From: Natronocalculus amylovorans
GTDB taxonomy: Archaea; Halobacteriota; Halobacteria; Halobacteriales; Haloferacaceae
Length of the DNA: 64,000 nucleotides
NCBI RefSeq assembly: GCF_023638035.1
Contig: NZ_JAKRVX010000010.1
Span: 19,924-83,923 of the forward strand
Reading direction: 5' to 3'
Notes under the pieces: generated by a model
Seen by the model: only the letters and a program-made list of their open reading frames with translations
What the model was told of the DNA's origin: nothing
Databases searched by the model: none
Shown: positions 27,562 to 37,465 of the stretch, one piece after another
How positions within the stretch are numbered: the stretch's first letter is position 1
How the letters are laid out: each line of letters starts with the position of its first letter
Position numbers and translations under genes: made by a program

Positions 27562-29736
27562 TTAGTTAGTTTTGAGATCGATACCTGCATGATCTGCAAT
27601 CGATGAACGGAGGTCTAATGCCCTACTCAGAGCGCGCTTGCCGTACATTTGGCCGAGTGCGTAGTGGAATCGGAGGTCATCGATAGGGAGTGTCCATCCT
27701 TGTGCTGCCGCATCGGCAAGTGTCTCTGGGAGTCGGTCTTCCAGTTCTGGAAAAAGAGATGATCCACTGTATTTGTCCTCAGAGGCATACACGTGTGTCT
27801 TCTGGATGAGATCAGGAACGAATCGAGTGATTCGTGGCCCGGACATTTGCTCAGCAGGATACTGAATCAATACTGTTCGGTTCATATCACGCTTGCTCGG
27901 ACTGGATTGGTAGTTTCCGAGTTGACCTACTAGCACTCCTGCAAGAAATGCACCGCGTCGTTGTGCGTTATCGTCAAGTGCAGGTCGTTCTTCGATGAAG
28001 CGTTTTAGTCGATACTCTTGGACGGTTGCAATTGGGATCTCCCCATCGTCCGTGAGGAACTGTTCCGCCGCTGGGATATCTGGTTTGGTTGTCATACGTG
28101 GTGGTTTTGTAAGTTCTGGATGCTCAGGAGCAGTCAATTGATCTGCTCGCGCGAGTGCTTCGAGTTGTGTATACTGTGCCTTCAGATGCTTTTCTGAGAC
28201 TCGTCCATCGCTGTCTTTTGCCCGCTCTTGTGCGAGCCGCTCGACATATTCGGAAAGTAATCGGTTCGCAGTGATCTGCTGTCCAGTGAGCAAAGAAAAA
28301 GTCAGCCATTCACTTGGGTCGTCGGTGCTCGGGTCGTCTTCGTCGGGCCGGGCGAGCGTTCCGAAAGTGTAGAATCCGCTTGTGATAGAATTAATAATTG
28401 GGTCGATACTATCGGTTCCCTCGGAAATTGGTTGCCAATTTTTCGGCTGCCTAAATCCTGCAACGGCATTGAAAGTAGACCCAAAGAGAACATCGAGATG
28501 CGATTCAGCAAGAGCACGAACTGGTTGTATCGTCGCATCGGGAACTTCATGAAGAACATTTATATCACCACTGTCGTTCCGGATTGCGATGACGTAGTAC
28601 CGAAGATTTTCCAGAATATCCTCGTCTCCCTCACGCTCGATTTCCCTTTGTATCTCTGCCATCAGCGATTCCTCACTCGATTTGTGAGTCGCTGTGACGA
28701 CGTGCCGAAGTATTTTTGCACAGTGAGAATCCGTCTGAGTGAAGTATGGAACTGTGTAGATACTACGGCCATGCCGAGTTCGGCGACATTGCTCGAAAAG
28801 TGATGCACCCGACTGCATGAGAAGTGCAGCCTCCGAAGAGACCGGATGTGCTCGCCACGCGTTTTTCTTTTTCAGTTCTGGAAATTTCTCAGCATGCTGG
28901 ACTGTAAAGAACGCCAAAGGGTCATCGACTGTCCCGAATACTTCGGTACTTCTATTTGTGACCAAACATGTACCATCGCCCCGGGAAGGAATGTCTGAGT
29001 TCTTTTCTGCGAGCTTCTCTTCTTTACGTGCACGCATCGCTGCGTTGAGCACGTGCAGTTGACCTGGATAGTAGTAACCGTTTATTATATCGCCAGAAGG
29101 TTTCTCTTTGAGGCTATCTGGGTCAAGTTGAATCGCAACGGTTGCAACGACACGAGGTTTTTCATCTTCACCAAAATGAGACCACAGTTCCTGTTCAATC
29201 TCCTCTTCAATTCCATCTTCTAGCCCAAGACTCTGCAGCGACTGAATAATTGATCCATCAGGATGTTCATTGGCAACACGACCAATGGCCGCTTCTCGAC
29301 CATCTGCATTTGTCCATCGCTCGAGACAGTCGACACAGTACGTAGAAACAGTGCCTCGCGTGGAACCACTTTTTGCTCCCCTACGAGTAATTGAGTGGTC
29401 AATTCCCCGACCCCACGGAAAGCGCGAGAAACCAAGCCTGTCAACCATTTCTGGCCGAAATGGTCCTACATCAATACCGTCTAGTTGTGGAGATGCATCT
29501 GTGAGATCGATTTTGATAGTAACTAAACGGTTCTCTTCATCTTGCTCAGTTGTGAAGCCCTCAAGTTCCCCTGGGGTGACATATAATTGAAATTCTTCGG
29601 GGATAACTGACTCATAGCTGCTTTGAGACTCTTCAATAGCACCGTACAGTGCTTGGACTCGGCGGAGAGATGTAATAGACTGCCCGGACCAGTATTGGTC
29701 GAATTTCGCGTCAAAATCGTCTGTCGATTGGCTCAT
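27562..29736 (-). CDS. cas8b: Cas8b (Csh1), large Cascade subunit
   Basis: A 724-residue protein in the cas8b position between cas6 and cas7; it overlaps cas6 by four bases. Cas8b recognises the PAM and the start of the target duplex and recruits Cas3. A possible metal-binding pair (YCVDC at about residue 135) resembles the zinc-finger region of haloarchaeal Csh1. The C-terminal third is helical, as expected where the small subunit is fused or produced internally. Identity rests on size, order and haloarchaeal character, because Cas8 proteins diverge strongly. Confidence 0.9.
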   Translation of the reverse strand: MSQSTDDFDAKFDQYWSGQSITSLRRVQALYGAIEESQSSYESVIPEEFQLYVTPGELEGFTTEQDEENRLVTIKIDLTDASPQLDGIDVGPFRPEMVDRLGFSRFPWGRGIDHSITRRGAKSGSTRGTVSTYCVDCLERWTNADGREAAIGRVANEHPDGSIIQSLQSLGLEDGIEEEIEQELWSHFGEDEKPRVVATVAIQLDPDSLKEKPSGDIINGYYYPGQLHVLNAAMRARKEEKLAEKNSDIPSRGDGTCLVTNRSTEVFGTVDDPLAFFTVQHAEKFPELKKKNAWRAHPVSSEAALLMQSGASLFEQCRRTRHGRSIYTVPYFTQTDSHCAKILRHVVTATHKSSEESLMAEIQREIEREGDEDILENLRYYVIAIRNDSGDINVLHEVPDATIQPVRALAESHLDVLFGSTFNAVAGFRQPKNWQPISEGTDSIDPIINSITSGFYTFGTLARPDEDDPSTDDPSEWLTFSLLTGQQITANRLLSEYVERLAQERAKDSDGRVSEKHLKAQYTQLEALARADQLTAPEHPELTKPPRMTTKPDIPAAEQFLTDDGEIPIATVQEYRLKRFIEERPALDDNAQRRGAFLAGVLVGQLGNYQSSPSKRDMNRTVLIQYPAEQMSGPRITRFVPDLIQKTHVYASEDKYSGSSLFPELEDRLPETLADAAAQGWTLPIDDLRFHYALGQMYGKRALSRALDLRSSIADHAGIDLKTN

Positions 29737-30548
29737 CGACTTGCTCCCGAGATGTGTGACTTTGCACTCGGCTTTTCAACTTCGTCTTTACGGATGTTAA
29801 CAAAGCCGAATCCTAGTGAGTTTCGCTCGCCAAGTCCAACGTCAAGTGCGAGGTTGAGGTGTCTCCGGTGGTGATCGTCACGAACTGTGTACCCGAATCG
29901 GAACTTGCTTAAAATGTATGTCTCCTCGGTACCTTCCGTGACAGTGACTGGAAGTGAATATGTCTTGATGAGTTCATACTCATCTAACAGCTCCTCGTCA
30001 ACTTCACTCGGACCTGGGAGATAATCAGGACAGAACAATCCGTGCTTTCGATCGAGATTGTTTTCCAATTGTGTCTTTAACGGGCGAAGTGAGTGTTCGG
30101 GCTTCCAGAATTCGGGAGCATCTCCGGGTGCGTCAATGTTGTATTCGCCGAACCTTTTCGCAGGGATACGCACGACAAGTCCGGTTGCCGTTTCGAGGAC
30201 CCCTTTTGTTCCTGGTTCGCCAACATCAGGCTCAACGCCAGTAACCTCTTCGACAGTAAACGGCATCTCTTTAATATTGAATTCTCGGTTCTCAATGAGA
30301 TCTGTACCGATTACACGGAGTACGTCATCATCGGCAGCAGCAACAAGCACATTCCGCAAGTCTCCTTTTGAAACTGGCCCAAAAGGGAACGGGTTGCTGA
30401 ACGATATCCCAGGAGGTTTTGATGAGTCATGAAGGTCATCGAATTGAGAATCATCCAACGCCCGCCAAATTCGGCCTGAGAGCCCACGATGATAGTTTGT
30501 TTGATACGCAGCGTCAGAGCGTGCACGGAGACGAATTAAGAGACGCAT
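29733..30548 (-). CDS. cas6: Cas6, pre-crRNA processing endoribonuclease
   Basis: A 271-residue RAMP protein. It starts MRLLIRLRARSD, then YHRGLSGRIWRAL, the Cas6 pattern with a candidate catalytic histidine near residue 20. It ends with the glycine-rich loop GLGERNSLGFGFV, diagnostic of Cas6. It cuts within the repeat to leave the TTGAAGC-containing 5' tag. First gene of the effector operon; a TATA-like GTTATATA lies about 30 bases upstream (30577-30584), consistent with a leaderless or short-leader message. Confidence 0.95.
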   Translation of the reverse strand: MRLLIRLRARSDAAYQTNYHRGLSGRIWRALDDSQFDDLHDSSKPPGISFSNPFPFGPVSKGDLRNVLVAAADDDVLRVIGTDLIENREFNIKEMPFTVEEVTGVEPDVGEPGTKGVLETATGLVVRIPAKRFGEYNIDAPGDAPEFWKPEHSLRPLKTQLENNLDRKHGLFCPDYLPGPSEVDEELLDEYELIKTYSLPVTVTEGTEETYILSKFRFGYTVRDDHHRRHLNLALDVGLGERNSLGFGFVNIRKDEVEKPSAKSHISGASR

Positions 30549-30822
30549 GGTTCACCCCCTCTGTTATGAAATCGGTATATAACAATAATTTCATTTCACC
30601 ATCAATTTACCAATACAGTCCGCAATTAATAAATGTTTGTCAGAATGATTTATTTTGAAATCAGCCTGATCAACTGCTGTAACGGTTCATCTCTTGCATT
30701 GTGCTGCATTAACAACAATTCACTTAGTGACATCCACCTCACCGTAAACGGCAGAGTTCACCTACCGCTTATTATGCAAATCATCAGCTAGATATACAAC
30801 AGATTAATGTCTATATTCCTTA
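30549..30822. promoter_or_regulatory. divergent promoter region between cas6 and cas4
   Basis: A 274-base AT-rich interval. On the minus strand GTTATATA at 30577-30584 precedes cas6; on the plus strand AGATATAC at about 30789-30796 lies about 30 bases before cas4 ATG 30823. Effector and adaptation genes can therefore be controlled separately. No strong dyad was seen. Confidence 0.6.
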
Positions 30823-31389
30823 ATGACTGATGCAAACGGAATATCAAGAGACTCTCTTGAGGCGTTCGTCGCTGCAGAACGACATCCGTACTCAGAGCCG
30901 ACCCATCGCATAACTGGACTAATGGTCCAATATTACACTGTCTGCGAGCGCGAATTATGGTTCATGTCGCGTGGTATTGATATTGACCGTGATTCAGCAA
31001 ACATTCGACGAGGAACACGGGTTGACGAAACAAGTTATCGAGACAATCGAAAATCGTTCCAAATCAACGGAAGAATCGCAATAGATGTGCTTGATTCAGG
31101 AGATATTATGGAGGTCAAAGTCTCTTCGAAGATGGGTGAATCGGCACGTCTACAACTGCTGTATTATCTCTGGTATCTATATAGAATACTCGACATTGAG
31201 CGAGAAGGTGTGCTTGCTTACCCACGTGAACGAACCCGTGAACGGGTGTCGCTTACTCCCGAAAATCGTGAACACATCGAAGACGTCCTTCGTGGTGTTA
31301 TCGAAGTTCTTGAGCAAAAAACTCCACCTGCTATTGAAAAGAAACCAGTCTGTGAGGCCTGTCTCTACCAAGACTTCTGCTGGATGTAA
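30823..31389 (+). CDS. cas4: Cas4, CRISPR adaptation exonuclease
   Basis: A 188-residue RecB-family PD-(D/E)XK nuclease with iron-sulfur ligands, which trims prespacers to the correct PAM end. C41 (TVCERELW) and the C-terminal trio C177, C180 and C186 fit the four-cysteine cluster. The catalytic segment reads AIDVLDSGDIMEVKVSSK (D88, E97, K99). First gene of the plus-strand cas4-cas1-cas2 operon, six bases before cas1. Confidence 0.95.
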   Translation: MTDANGISRDSLEAFVAAERHPYSEPTHRITGLMVQYYTVCERELWFMSRGIDIDRDSANIRRGTRVDETSYRDNRKSFQINGRIAIDVLDSGDIMEVKVSSKMGESARLQLLYYLWYLYRILDIEREGVLAYPRERTRERVSLTPENREHIEDVLRGVIEVLEQKTPPAIEKKPVCEACLYQDFCWM

Positions 31390-31395
31390 CCGACC

Positions 31396-32391
31396 ATGCC
31401 AAAAAATAATCATCATATATTCGCTGATGGAGATCTCCGTCGCAACGAAGGAACCCTCCGGATCGACACACTTGATGGAAAAACTAAGTACCTTCCCGTC
31501 GAAAGCATTGATTCACTCTACCTCCACGGTCAGATCACATTCAATACTCGCGCACTCGGGTTGTTCAATGAACACGGTGTACCGATCCATGTGTTTGGGT
31601 GGAAGGACTACTACCGTGGCTCCTATCTTCCGAGGCGATCGCATATCTCTGGAAATACAGTTGTCGAACAAGTACGTGCATACGACGACTCCGAACGTCG
31701 ACTCAACATTGCGCAAAAAATCACAGCAGCAAGCATACACAATATGCGCGTTAACCTCCAGTACTACAACCAACGAGGCCATGACTTTTTGATGGCGATC
31801 GAGGAATTAGCCGAATTGAAAACTCGCGTGCAAGAAGAAAACAGCATCAACTCACTTCGAGGTGTTGAAGCGATGGCACGGAAGACGTACTATCGGTGTT
31901 TCGATAATATTCTTCGCGATCCATTTGAGCTCATGCGTCGTGAGTACAACCCACCCTCAAATGAAGCGAATGCCCTCCTCTCATTCTTGAACGCAATGAC
32001 TTACACGACGTGCGTCTCAGCGATTCGAAAGACAGCACTTGATCCTTCAATCGGCTATATGCATGAACCCGGTGAGCGTCGGTTTACCCTCTCGCTTGAT
32101 ATCGCGGATATATTCAAACCAATTCTTGCCGATCGAGTGATGTTTCGTCTTGTCAATCGACAGCAAATCTCTTTTGATGATTTTGAATCAGATCTGGACG
32201 GGTGTCTTCTAACTGAGAACGGCCGGATGATAGTGCTGAAGGAGTACGAACAGACACTCGATGAAACAGTTGAGCACCCACGTTTGTCGCGACATGTGAG
32301 CTATAAAACGCTCATCCAAACAGATGTCTATAGCCTCAAGAAGCACGTACTGACAGGCGAATCGTACTATCCAACAGAGCGGTGGTGGTAA
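31396..32391 (+). CDS. cas1: Cas1 integrase
   Basis: A 331-residue CRISPR integrase that inserts spacers with Cas2. Metal ligands are recognisable: E158 in RGVEAMARKTYYRCF, H223 in GYMHEPGERRF, and D235/D238 in SLDIADIFKP. Length is normal for type I-B. The stop TAA overlaps the cas2 ATG by one base. Confidence 0.97.
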   Translation: MPKNNHHIFADGDLRRNEGTLRIDTLDGKTKYLPVESIDSLYLHGQITFNTRALGLFNEHGVPIHVFGWKDYYRGSYLPRRSHISGNTVVEQVRAYDDSERRLNIAQKITAASIHNMRVNLQYYNQRGHDFLMAIEELAELKTRVQEENSINSLRGVEAMARKTYYRCFDNILRDPFELMRREYNPPSNEANALLSFLNAMTYTTCVSAIRKTALDPSIGYMHEPGERRFTLSLDIADIFKPILADRVMFRLVNRQQISFDDFESDLDGCLLTENGRMIVLKEYEQTLDETVEHPRLSRHVSYKTLIQTDVYSLKKHVLTGESYYPTERWW

Positions 32392-32651
32392 TGTTTGTTC
32401 TCGTCGTCTATGACGTGCCCGCGAAACGAACTGGAATTTACCGGAAAATGCTTCGAAGGCGTCTTGAACACATCCAGAACTCAGTGTTCTATGGTGACGT
32501 CACACCAGGACAACTCATCGATATCAAAAACGATGTGAAAGACGAATTAATTCCCGAAGATTCGGTTATAATCTTCGAGGCTGACACTATTGGGTTCGTA
32601 GATTACACGACTTATGGGTCTGGTGACGATCCCGGAAGTAGATTCACCTGA
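32391..32651 (+). CDS. cas2: Cas2, adaptation complex subunit
   Basis: An 86-residue ferredoxin-like protein that bridges Cas1 dimers. FVLVVYDVPAKR at the start is the family signature, with D8 at the usual acidic position. ATG 32391 is chosen over 32382 because it gives the expected MFVLVVYD start and a TAATG overlap with cas1. The stop at 32649-32651 immediately precedes the leader of array B. Confidence 0.95.
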   Translation: MFVLVVYDVPAKRTGIYRKMLRRRLEHIQNSVFYGDVTPGQLIDIKNDVKDELIPEDSVIIFEADTIGFVDYTTYGSGDDPGSRFT

Positions 32652-32752
32652 TTTCCGTCGACCCTCTAGGGGTGAACCCAGAATTGGGGGTCGACGGAAA
32701 CACTTGTGTATGATCGGCGAGTAGAAGTCTTATGGCCTCCAAATTGGCCACC
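32652..32752 (+). promoter_or_regulatory. leader of CRISPR array B with a 13-bp-arm dyad
   Basis: Perfect arms TTTCCGTCGACCC (32653-32665) and GGGTCGACGGAAA (32689-32701), then sequence nearly identical to the leader of array A in mirror orientation. The leader begins directly at the cas2 stop, so the dyad may also serve as the end of the cas2 message. Confidence 0.8.
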
Positions 32753-35080
32753 GTTACAGAAGGACCGTAGACGGGTTGAAGCAACAGCGAAAATGGCGAA
32801 ACGTCAATCTACTGGAACGTTACAGAAGGACCGTAGACGGGTTGAAGCGGTCAAGGTCGCATTGTTGATCTTTACCCACTCACTGTTACAGAAGGACCGT
32901 AGACGGGTTGAAGCATACACAATATCATCGCTCCCAGCATACGACAAATAGTTACAGAAGGACCGTAGACGGGTTGAAGCTTCTTCTTTCTCCGCTACCA
33001 ATACGTTTAATAGTAAGTGTTACAGAAGGACCGTAGACGGGTTGAAGCTAATGATACTGTTGATATTAAAGATATAGAAAGATAGTTACAGAAGGACCGT
33101 AGACGGGTTGAAGCAGGGCATATATCGGCTCTGAGAGCATTAGACTATGTTACAGAAGGACCGTAGACGGGTTGAAGCTCGGCTAAGAGCCGGTCCAACT
33201 CATCTTGAGTGGTTACAGAAGGACCGTAGACGGGTTGAAGCGATCATAACGGCGAAGCTCTGGTGATGGGTGTCCGGCAGTTACAGAAGGACCGTAGACG
33301 GGTTGAAGCAACATAGATCAATCACTTTTGTTGTGTGAGGATTTAGTTACAGAAGGACCGTAGACGGGTTGAAGCATCCTTTACCATGTGCATTATCTAA
33401 TACAGGACAGGGTTACAGAAGGACCGTAGACGGGTTGAAGCGTCCTGAATCTGATTGTGTGGCCGACGATCACGGTTGTTACAGAAGGACCGTAGACGGG
33501 TTGAAGCATCCTTTTTTTGCATCGTTATGATTAGATAGTTCGAGTTACAGAAGGACCGTAGACGGGTTGAAGCGCATTGTCCGATGGTAAACCTCGATAT
33601 GCCCAGAAAGTTACAGAAGGACCGTAGACGGGTTGAAGCTCGTGACTATCGTGAGATTTGGAGCAAAATAACCGAGTTACAGAAGGACCGTAGACGGGTT
33701 GAAGCCATGTCACATTTCGGGGTTGTTTTGCACACGACAACGTTACAGAAGGACCGTAGACGGGTTGAAGCTCGAAGACACGTCACACAGTGATTGGACA
33801 GCAGACAGTTACAGAAGGACCGTAGACGGGTTGAAGCGACGGCGAGGAACAGGGAACTATCGACGGTAGAATGTTACAGAAGGACCGTAGACGGGTTGAA
33901 GCATTCCATTCCTCGAACGGGAGAGAACGCAGTGTTCTGTTACAGAAGGACCGTAGACGGGTTGAAGCTTGGGTGTTTTTCAGGGTCGTATTCGCCACTG
34001 GCTTCGTTACAGAAGGACCGTAGACGGGTTGAAGCCAAAACGAGAGCGATGCGACAATTGCAACAGATGCGAGTTACAGAAGGACCGTAGACGGGTTGAA
34101 GCATTCCCAGCGTTGGGATTAACGGATTCAGAAGATGGTTACAGAAGGACCGTAGACGGGTTGAAGCGAGCAATATGCGTCCGTGGTTGGCTTTTCACAA
34201 CCGGTTACAGAAGGACCGTAGACGGGTTGAAGCTGACGGATATCAACGATGCTGAAGACGAAGGTCGAGTTACAGAAGGACCGTAGACGGGTTGAAGCGA
34301 CTGTCTATCAATATCAAATCTAACCAGTGGTCGGTTACAGAAGGACCGTAGACGGGTTGAAGCAAAAGGCGATCGAGTGCGCCGAGTATGCAGCGGAATG
34401 TTACAGAAGGACCGTAGACGGGTTGAAGCACAGGCTCGCAAGCGACATTAAACGGTGCAAGCTGGTTACAGAAGGACCGTAGACGGGTTGAAGCACGCGG
34501 CGGTCATCATGCGAGCGGTATGAGTCCGGCAGTTACAGAAGGACCGTAGACGGGTTGAAGCAGTTCGTCGTCAGTCGGTTTGATTTCAAGCGTCGTTACA
34601 GAAGGACCGTAGACGGGTTGAAGCAAAGCACGCGGGTATTATGGTGTGATTATCGCCGAGTTACAGAAGGACCGTAGACGGGTTGAAGCATAATTAAAGA
34701 TAACGGCAGCATCGTCGGAAAATGTTACAGAAGGACCGTAGACGGGTTGAAGCGAGATTAGAAATTATTTGAACGTTGGTATTTTAATAGTTACAGAAGG
34801 ACCGTAGACGGGTTGAAGCACACCAGCGCAGTACCGAGAGCATCAGGACGGATAGTTACAGAAGGACCGTAGACGGGTTGAAGCGGTGGAGACACGAGAA
34901 GAGAAGCTCAAATTCAAACGTTACAGAAGGACCGTAGACGGGTTGAAGCTCGAAGCGTTCGACGAGATCGCCAAGACCGGGAGTAGTTACAGAAGGACCG
35001 TAGACGGGTTGAAGCATCGATCCGATCTCGAGCATCAGTTTGTCAATCTAGTTACAGAAGGGCCGTAGACGGGTTGAAGC
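32753..35080 (+). CRISPR. CRISPR array B, 36 repeats, transcribed on the plus strand
   Basis: Repeats of 30 bases, GTTACAGAAGG and on to GGGTTGAAGC, are identical to those of array A but on the plus strand, with 35 spacers of 33 to 39 bases. The last repeat (35051-35080) carries an A-to-G change, as expected at the leader-distal end. Spacer 21 (34103-34137) is almost identical to spacer 2 of array A. Confidence 0.98.
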
Positions 35081-35895
35081 CCAGATGTTAATGCAGGCAC
35101 ATTCGAAAAGTAGTTGGGAGCATTGCGTGTGAGCTCGATCGTCTCCGATTTTATTTGCCGATCGGTAATATACTGCAGTGTCGGGAGACGTCGCTTTACC
35201 TCGTGTACTGATAGCTGATCAATCGAGTCCGCAGCGCTGCGGCTGTTCTGGTTGGATACCATAAAGCTGCGATCGGCGCTTTGAGCGCCTACGTCACGTA
35301 GCCTATACCAGGCGATCGCAGTGGGTCGTAGATTATGTTCCTGCTTTCGTTCTCGTCTGTACACAGCTGACTGTCTGAGTGCTACAGGATTGACCAACAG
35401 TGTGGAGAACAACAGGCAAAGCAAACACCAACTTCCCCCAGAAGTATGGAACCCGGAACAGCGATCGTCCCCAGAGAGCCAGTGGCTGATTTAATACTGC
35501 AGCTTGGCACGCGTGGCAGCTGAGCCATGCGTTTATATTTCGATCGCTGTTGATGCGGGCCCTGCTACGGACTCGAACAACTGGGCAGGGGTGTTGTCCG
35601 AGCTCGTGTACCGGTGCTAACAAAGTCCCCATTGGTGGCCGCAGTACAGAGGCGGCCAAGCTCACTTGCAGAATCGAACTGCAATAGCTGACACCAGTAT
35701 GAGTATGACATTTTTGACGCACATCTACTGGTTGGCCAGCAACCGGTGGGTAACCGATCGGTAGATCGATCGCTCGTGAGTAGGGGTGTGCGTCGTGCAT
35801 GTGTCACTGAGACGGGCTCTATGTCCCGATCTCGTTACTTGTTGTGTCTCTCTAGCACAGTATAAACGATGTGTTGGTTCAGGTTCACGAAACTA
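35081..35895. other. GC-rich stretch without a confident gene, with a cluster of palindromes
   Basis: About 815 bases. Long minus-strand open frames exist (for example 35333-35800), but their composition (rich in C, H, R, S and P) is not halophile-like and I regard them as spurious or decayed. At 35229-35301 there are three strong palindromes: CCGCAGCGCTGCGG, GGCGCT-TTG-AGCGCC and CTACGTCACGTAG. The stretch may be a degenerate mobile element. Confidence 0.4.
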
Positions 35896-36099
35896 TCATT
35901 CAGAATTGATTGCTGGTAAATAACAAATCACGCCAATCCCAGATATAACGAAGTAAAAAATGAATTCACCAATAAACCTCAGCAGATTCTCCGTATTTGG
36001 TGATGATGCAAAGTTAACCATCTCTGCGATTCCAGATAGCCCAGTGAATACTAGTACAGTTCCTACAATCAATGACACAACAGCGATTGCGTTACCCAT
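35896..36099 (-). CDS. small membrane protein, two TM helices
   Basis: The protein has 67 residues: one hydrophobic helix at about 4-26 (AIAVVSLIVGTVLVFTGLSG), a short polar loop and a second helix at about 41-61. No family is recognised. A short AT-rich region upstream could hold the promoter. The gene stands alone. Confidence 0.5.
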   Translation of the reverse strand: MGNAIAVVSLIVGTVLVFTGLSGIAEMVNFASSPNTENLLRFIGEFIFYFVISGIGVICYLPAINSE

Positions 36100-36165
36100 G
36101 CACCACTTGTCGATCTCATTGTATATAAAACACTGAAATGATAGAAGACCGTCAATATTCGTCTG

Positions 36166-36939
36166 TCATCGCTTTTCTGCTTCCAACTCCTCACAGAGCT
36201 CACAGTACCCAAGATTAGCAATCTCGATCGTATAATCACTCACTTTAGTTGCACGGCTGACTTTTCGACCTTTTGAATATTGGTGCTGCTTGAGTGCAGC
36301 ACTGACACGGCCACAATACAATTTGTGGAACGATCGCGATGTTCCTGGTGAGCCCACAACGAACCGTTCAAACTTAGCGATCGCGGCTGCCGTCCGTTCA
36401 TCCAACTCTGGAAACTCATCTGCATCCGGTGTTTTGCGTGGATGCTCGAGCGTCCCACCGTCTGATCGAAGTTCGGGACGCGGATCTGCAGTGCCGACGA
36501 TCTCTCCGTACCGGTCCCACGATTTGTAGCAGTCTGAACAAAAAATGCACTCTCCTTGCTCAGTCGTCTCGTATCGATCGAGTACCACTGTTCGATCGCT
36601 CTTGCCACACCAATAACACCGATCGACGTCCTCGAATACATCTTGTGCCGTAGCATCCTCCCAGATAGTGGTCTTGCTTGGACCCCAGAGATATGCCTCT
36701 GCCGCGGGGATCAACTCAACGGGATTCGATACGAGCCACTCTACAGTTGCATCGCGATCGACAACTAGTCCATCGACATACGCTCGTAGTCGGTGCTGGC
36801 CACCATACTTCGCTAGTCTCCACTCACCTTCCCAATAGCGAATCCACAAGTAACCCTGTGTATTCCCGATCGCGCAGACCGCTGCGTTTTCTTTTAGGTA
36901 GTCAGCCAGGTCTTCAGCGATCGTCCATCGATTACTCAC
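36166..36939 (-). CDS. hypothetical protein with a central zinc finger
   Basis: The protein has 257 residues from GTG 36939, which overlaps the upstream stop by eight bases; an ATG at 37023 would overlap the upstream gene by about 90 bases and is less likely. A CYWCG and CIFCSDC cysteine set (28 residues apart) forms a treble-clef-like or HNH-like zinc finger in the middle. The C-terminal half is helical and basic (QHQYSKGRKVSRATKVSDY), with a final CELCEEL. It could be an HNH-type nuclease or a zinc-dependent DNA-binding protein. Last gene of the tiny-gene operon. Confidence 0.6.
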   Translation of the reverse strand: MSNRWTIAEDLADYLKENAAVCAIGNTQGYLWIRYWEGEWRLAKYGGQHRLRAYVDGLVVDRDATVEWLVSNPVELIPAAEAYLWGPSKTTIWEDATAQDVFEDVDRCYWCGKSDRTVVLDRYETTEQGECIFCSDCYKSWDRYGEIVGTADPRPELRSDGGTLEHPRKTPDADEFPELDERTAAAIAKFERFVVGSPGTSRSFHKLYCGRVSAALKQHQYSKGRKVSRATKVSDYTIEIANLGYCELCEELEAEKR

Positions 36940-37465
36940 ACTGATCACCTTTAGTATCGAGTCTCTGCTGTTTCGTTTTCGTAGAGTGCACTCGCTCTGA
37001 TAACCACGCCATTTGTTCACCAATTCCTCCTAAGTTGCTCTCTTGGAATGGATAGAGAACACGCGCGTTGATGCCAGCTGAGAATGCTTCTCGCTTTTTT
37101 AAAGGATTAAGATAAGATCGCCCTGCTAGAACCACTATTTCGTCTACTACTGCTCCCTTCGTGCGAAGATCCACAATCCAGTCAATCAATTCCATGCCAA
37201 CGGAGTGGGCGAGCTCGTCGAGATCATTCTTAGATAAGTCAGCGATCGTCGTATCGTATGGCTCGATTTCGACTGTTGGTTCGATTAATCCGTGTTCCGC
37301 AGATAGAATAGTCCAAAAGTCACCGCACACTTCTGCATACTTTCTCTTTTTGACAAAGTATGTTGACGTGTAGAGCTCTTTTGCTGGTACAGTCTCACTT
37401 TGTTTTGCAGATCCACAGCCAACAATTACTAGCTGCACACTGTCTTTTTTGAAATCATCACTCAT
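36932..37465 (-). CDS. DUF6884-like protein
   Basis: The protein has 177 residues from ATG 37465; longer starts run through the preceding genes. The segments LVIVGCGSAKQ, PAKELYTSTYFVKKRKYAE and ILSAEHGLIEP are the hallmark of the family that I recall as DUF6884, a Rossmann-like domain found in phages, plasmids and defence islands and sometimes linked to modified-nucleoside metabolism. Function is not established. It sits in the operon of small zinc-ribbon genes with overlaps on both sides. Confidence 0.75.
   Translation of the reverse strand: MSDDFKKDSVQLVIVGCGSAKQSETVPAKELYTSTYFVKKRKYAEVCGDFWTILSAEHGLIEPTVEIEPYDTTIADLSKNDLDELAHSVGMELIDWIVDLRTKGAVVDEIVVLAGRSYLNPLKKREAFSAGINARVLYPFQESNLGGIGEQMAWLSERVHSTKTKQQRLDTKGDQCE

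Noticed and set aside
19684..35080. Many open frames of 60-220 codons across the two CRISPR arrays on both strands
   Set aside because: They are translations of the repeat itself (endlessly recurring QPVYGPSVT, STRLRSFCN, QKDRRRVEA), not genes.
35640..35700. A tRNA-like T-arm (TGCAG, TTCGATT, CTGCA on the minus strand)
   Set aside because: No matching acceptor stem, D-arm or anticodon arm could be found at tRNA spacing, so it is probably chance.
35333..35800. A 155-codon minus-strand frame and overlapping frames of 80-129 codons
   Set aside because: The composition is rich in C, H, S, R and P, unlike the acidic halophile proteins here; one frame runs into the CRISPR array; no domain is recognised. 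Treated as spurious or decayed.
36240..36656. A 138-codon frame inside the zinc-finger gene
   Set aside because: Same strand, different frame, wholly inside a supported gene whose starts and overlaps fit the operon.
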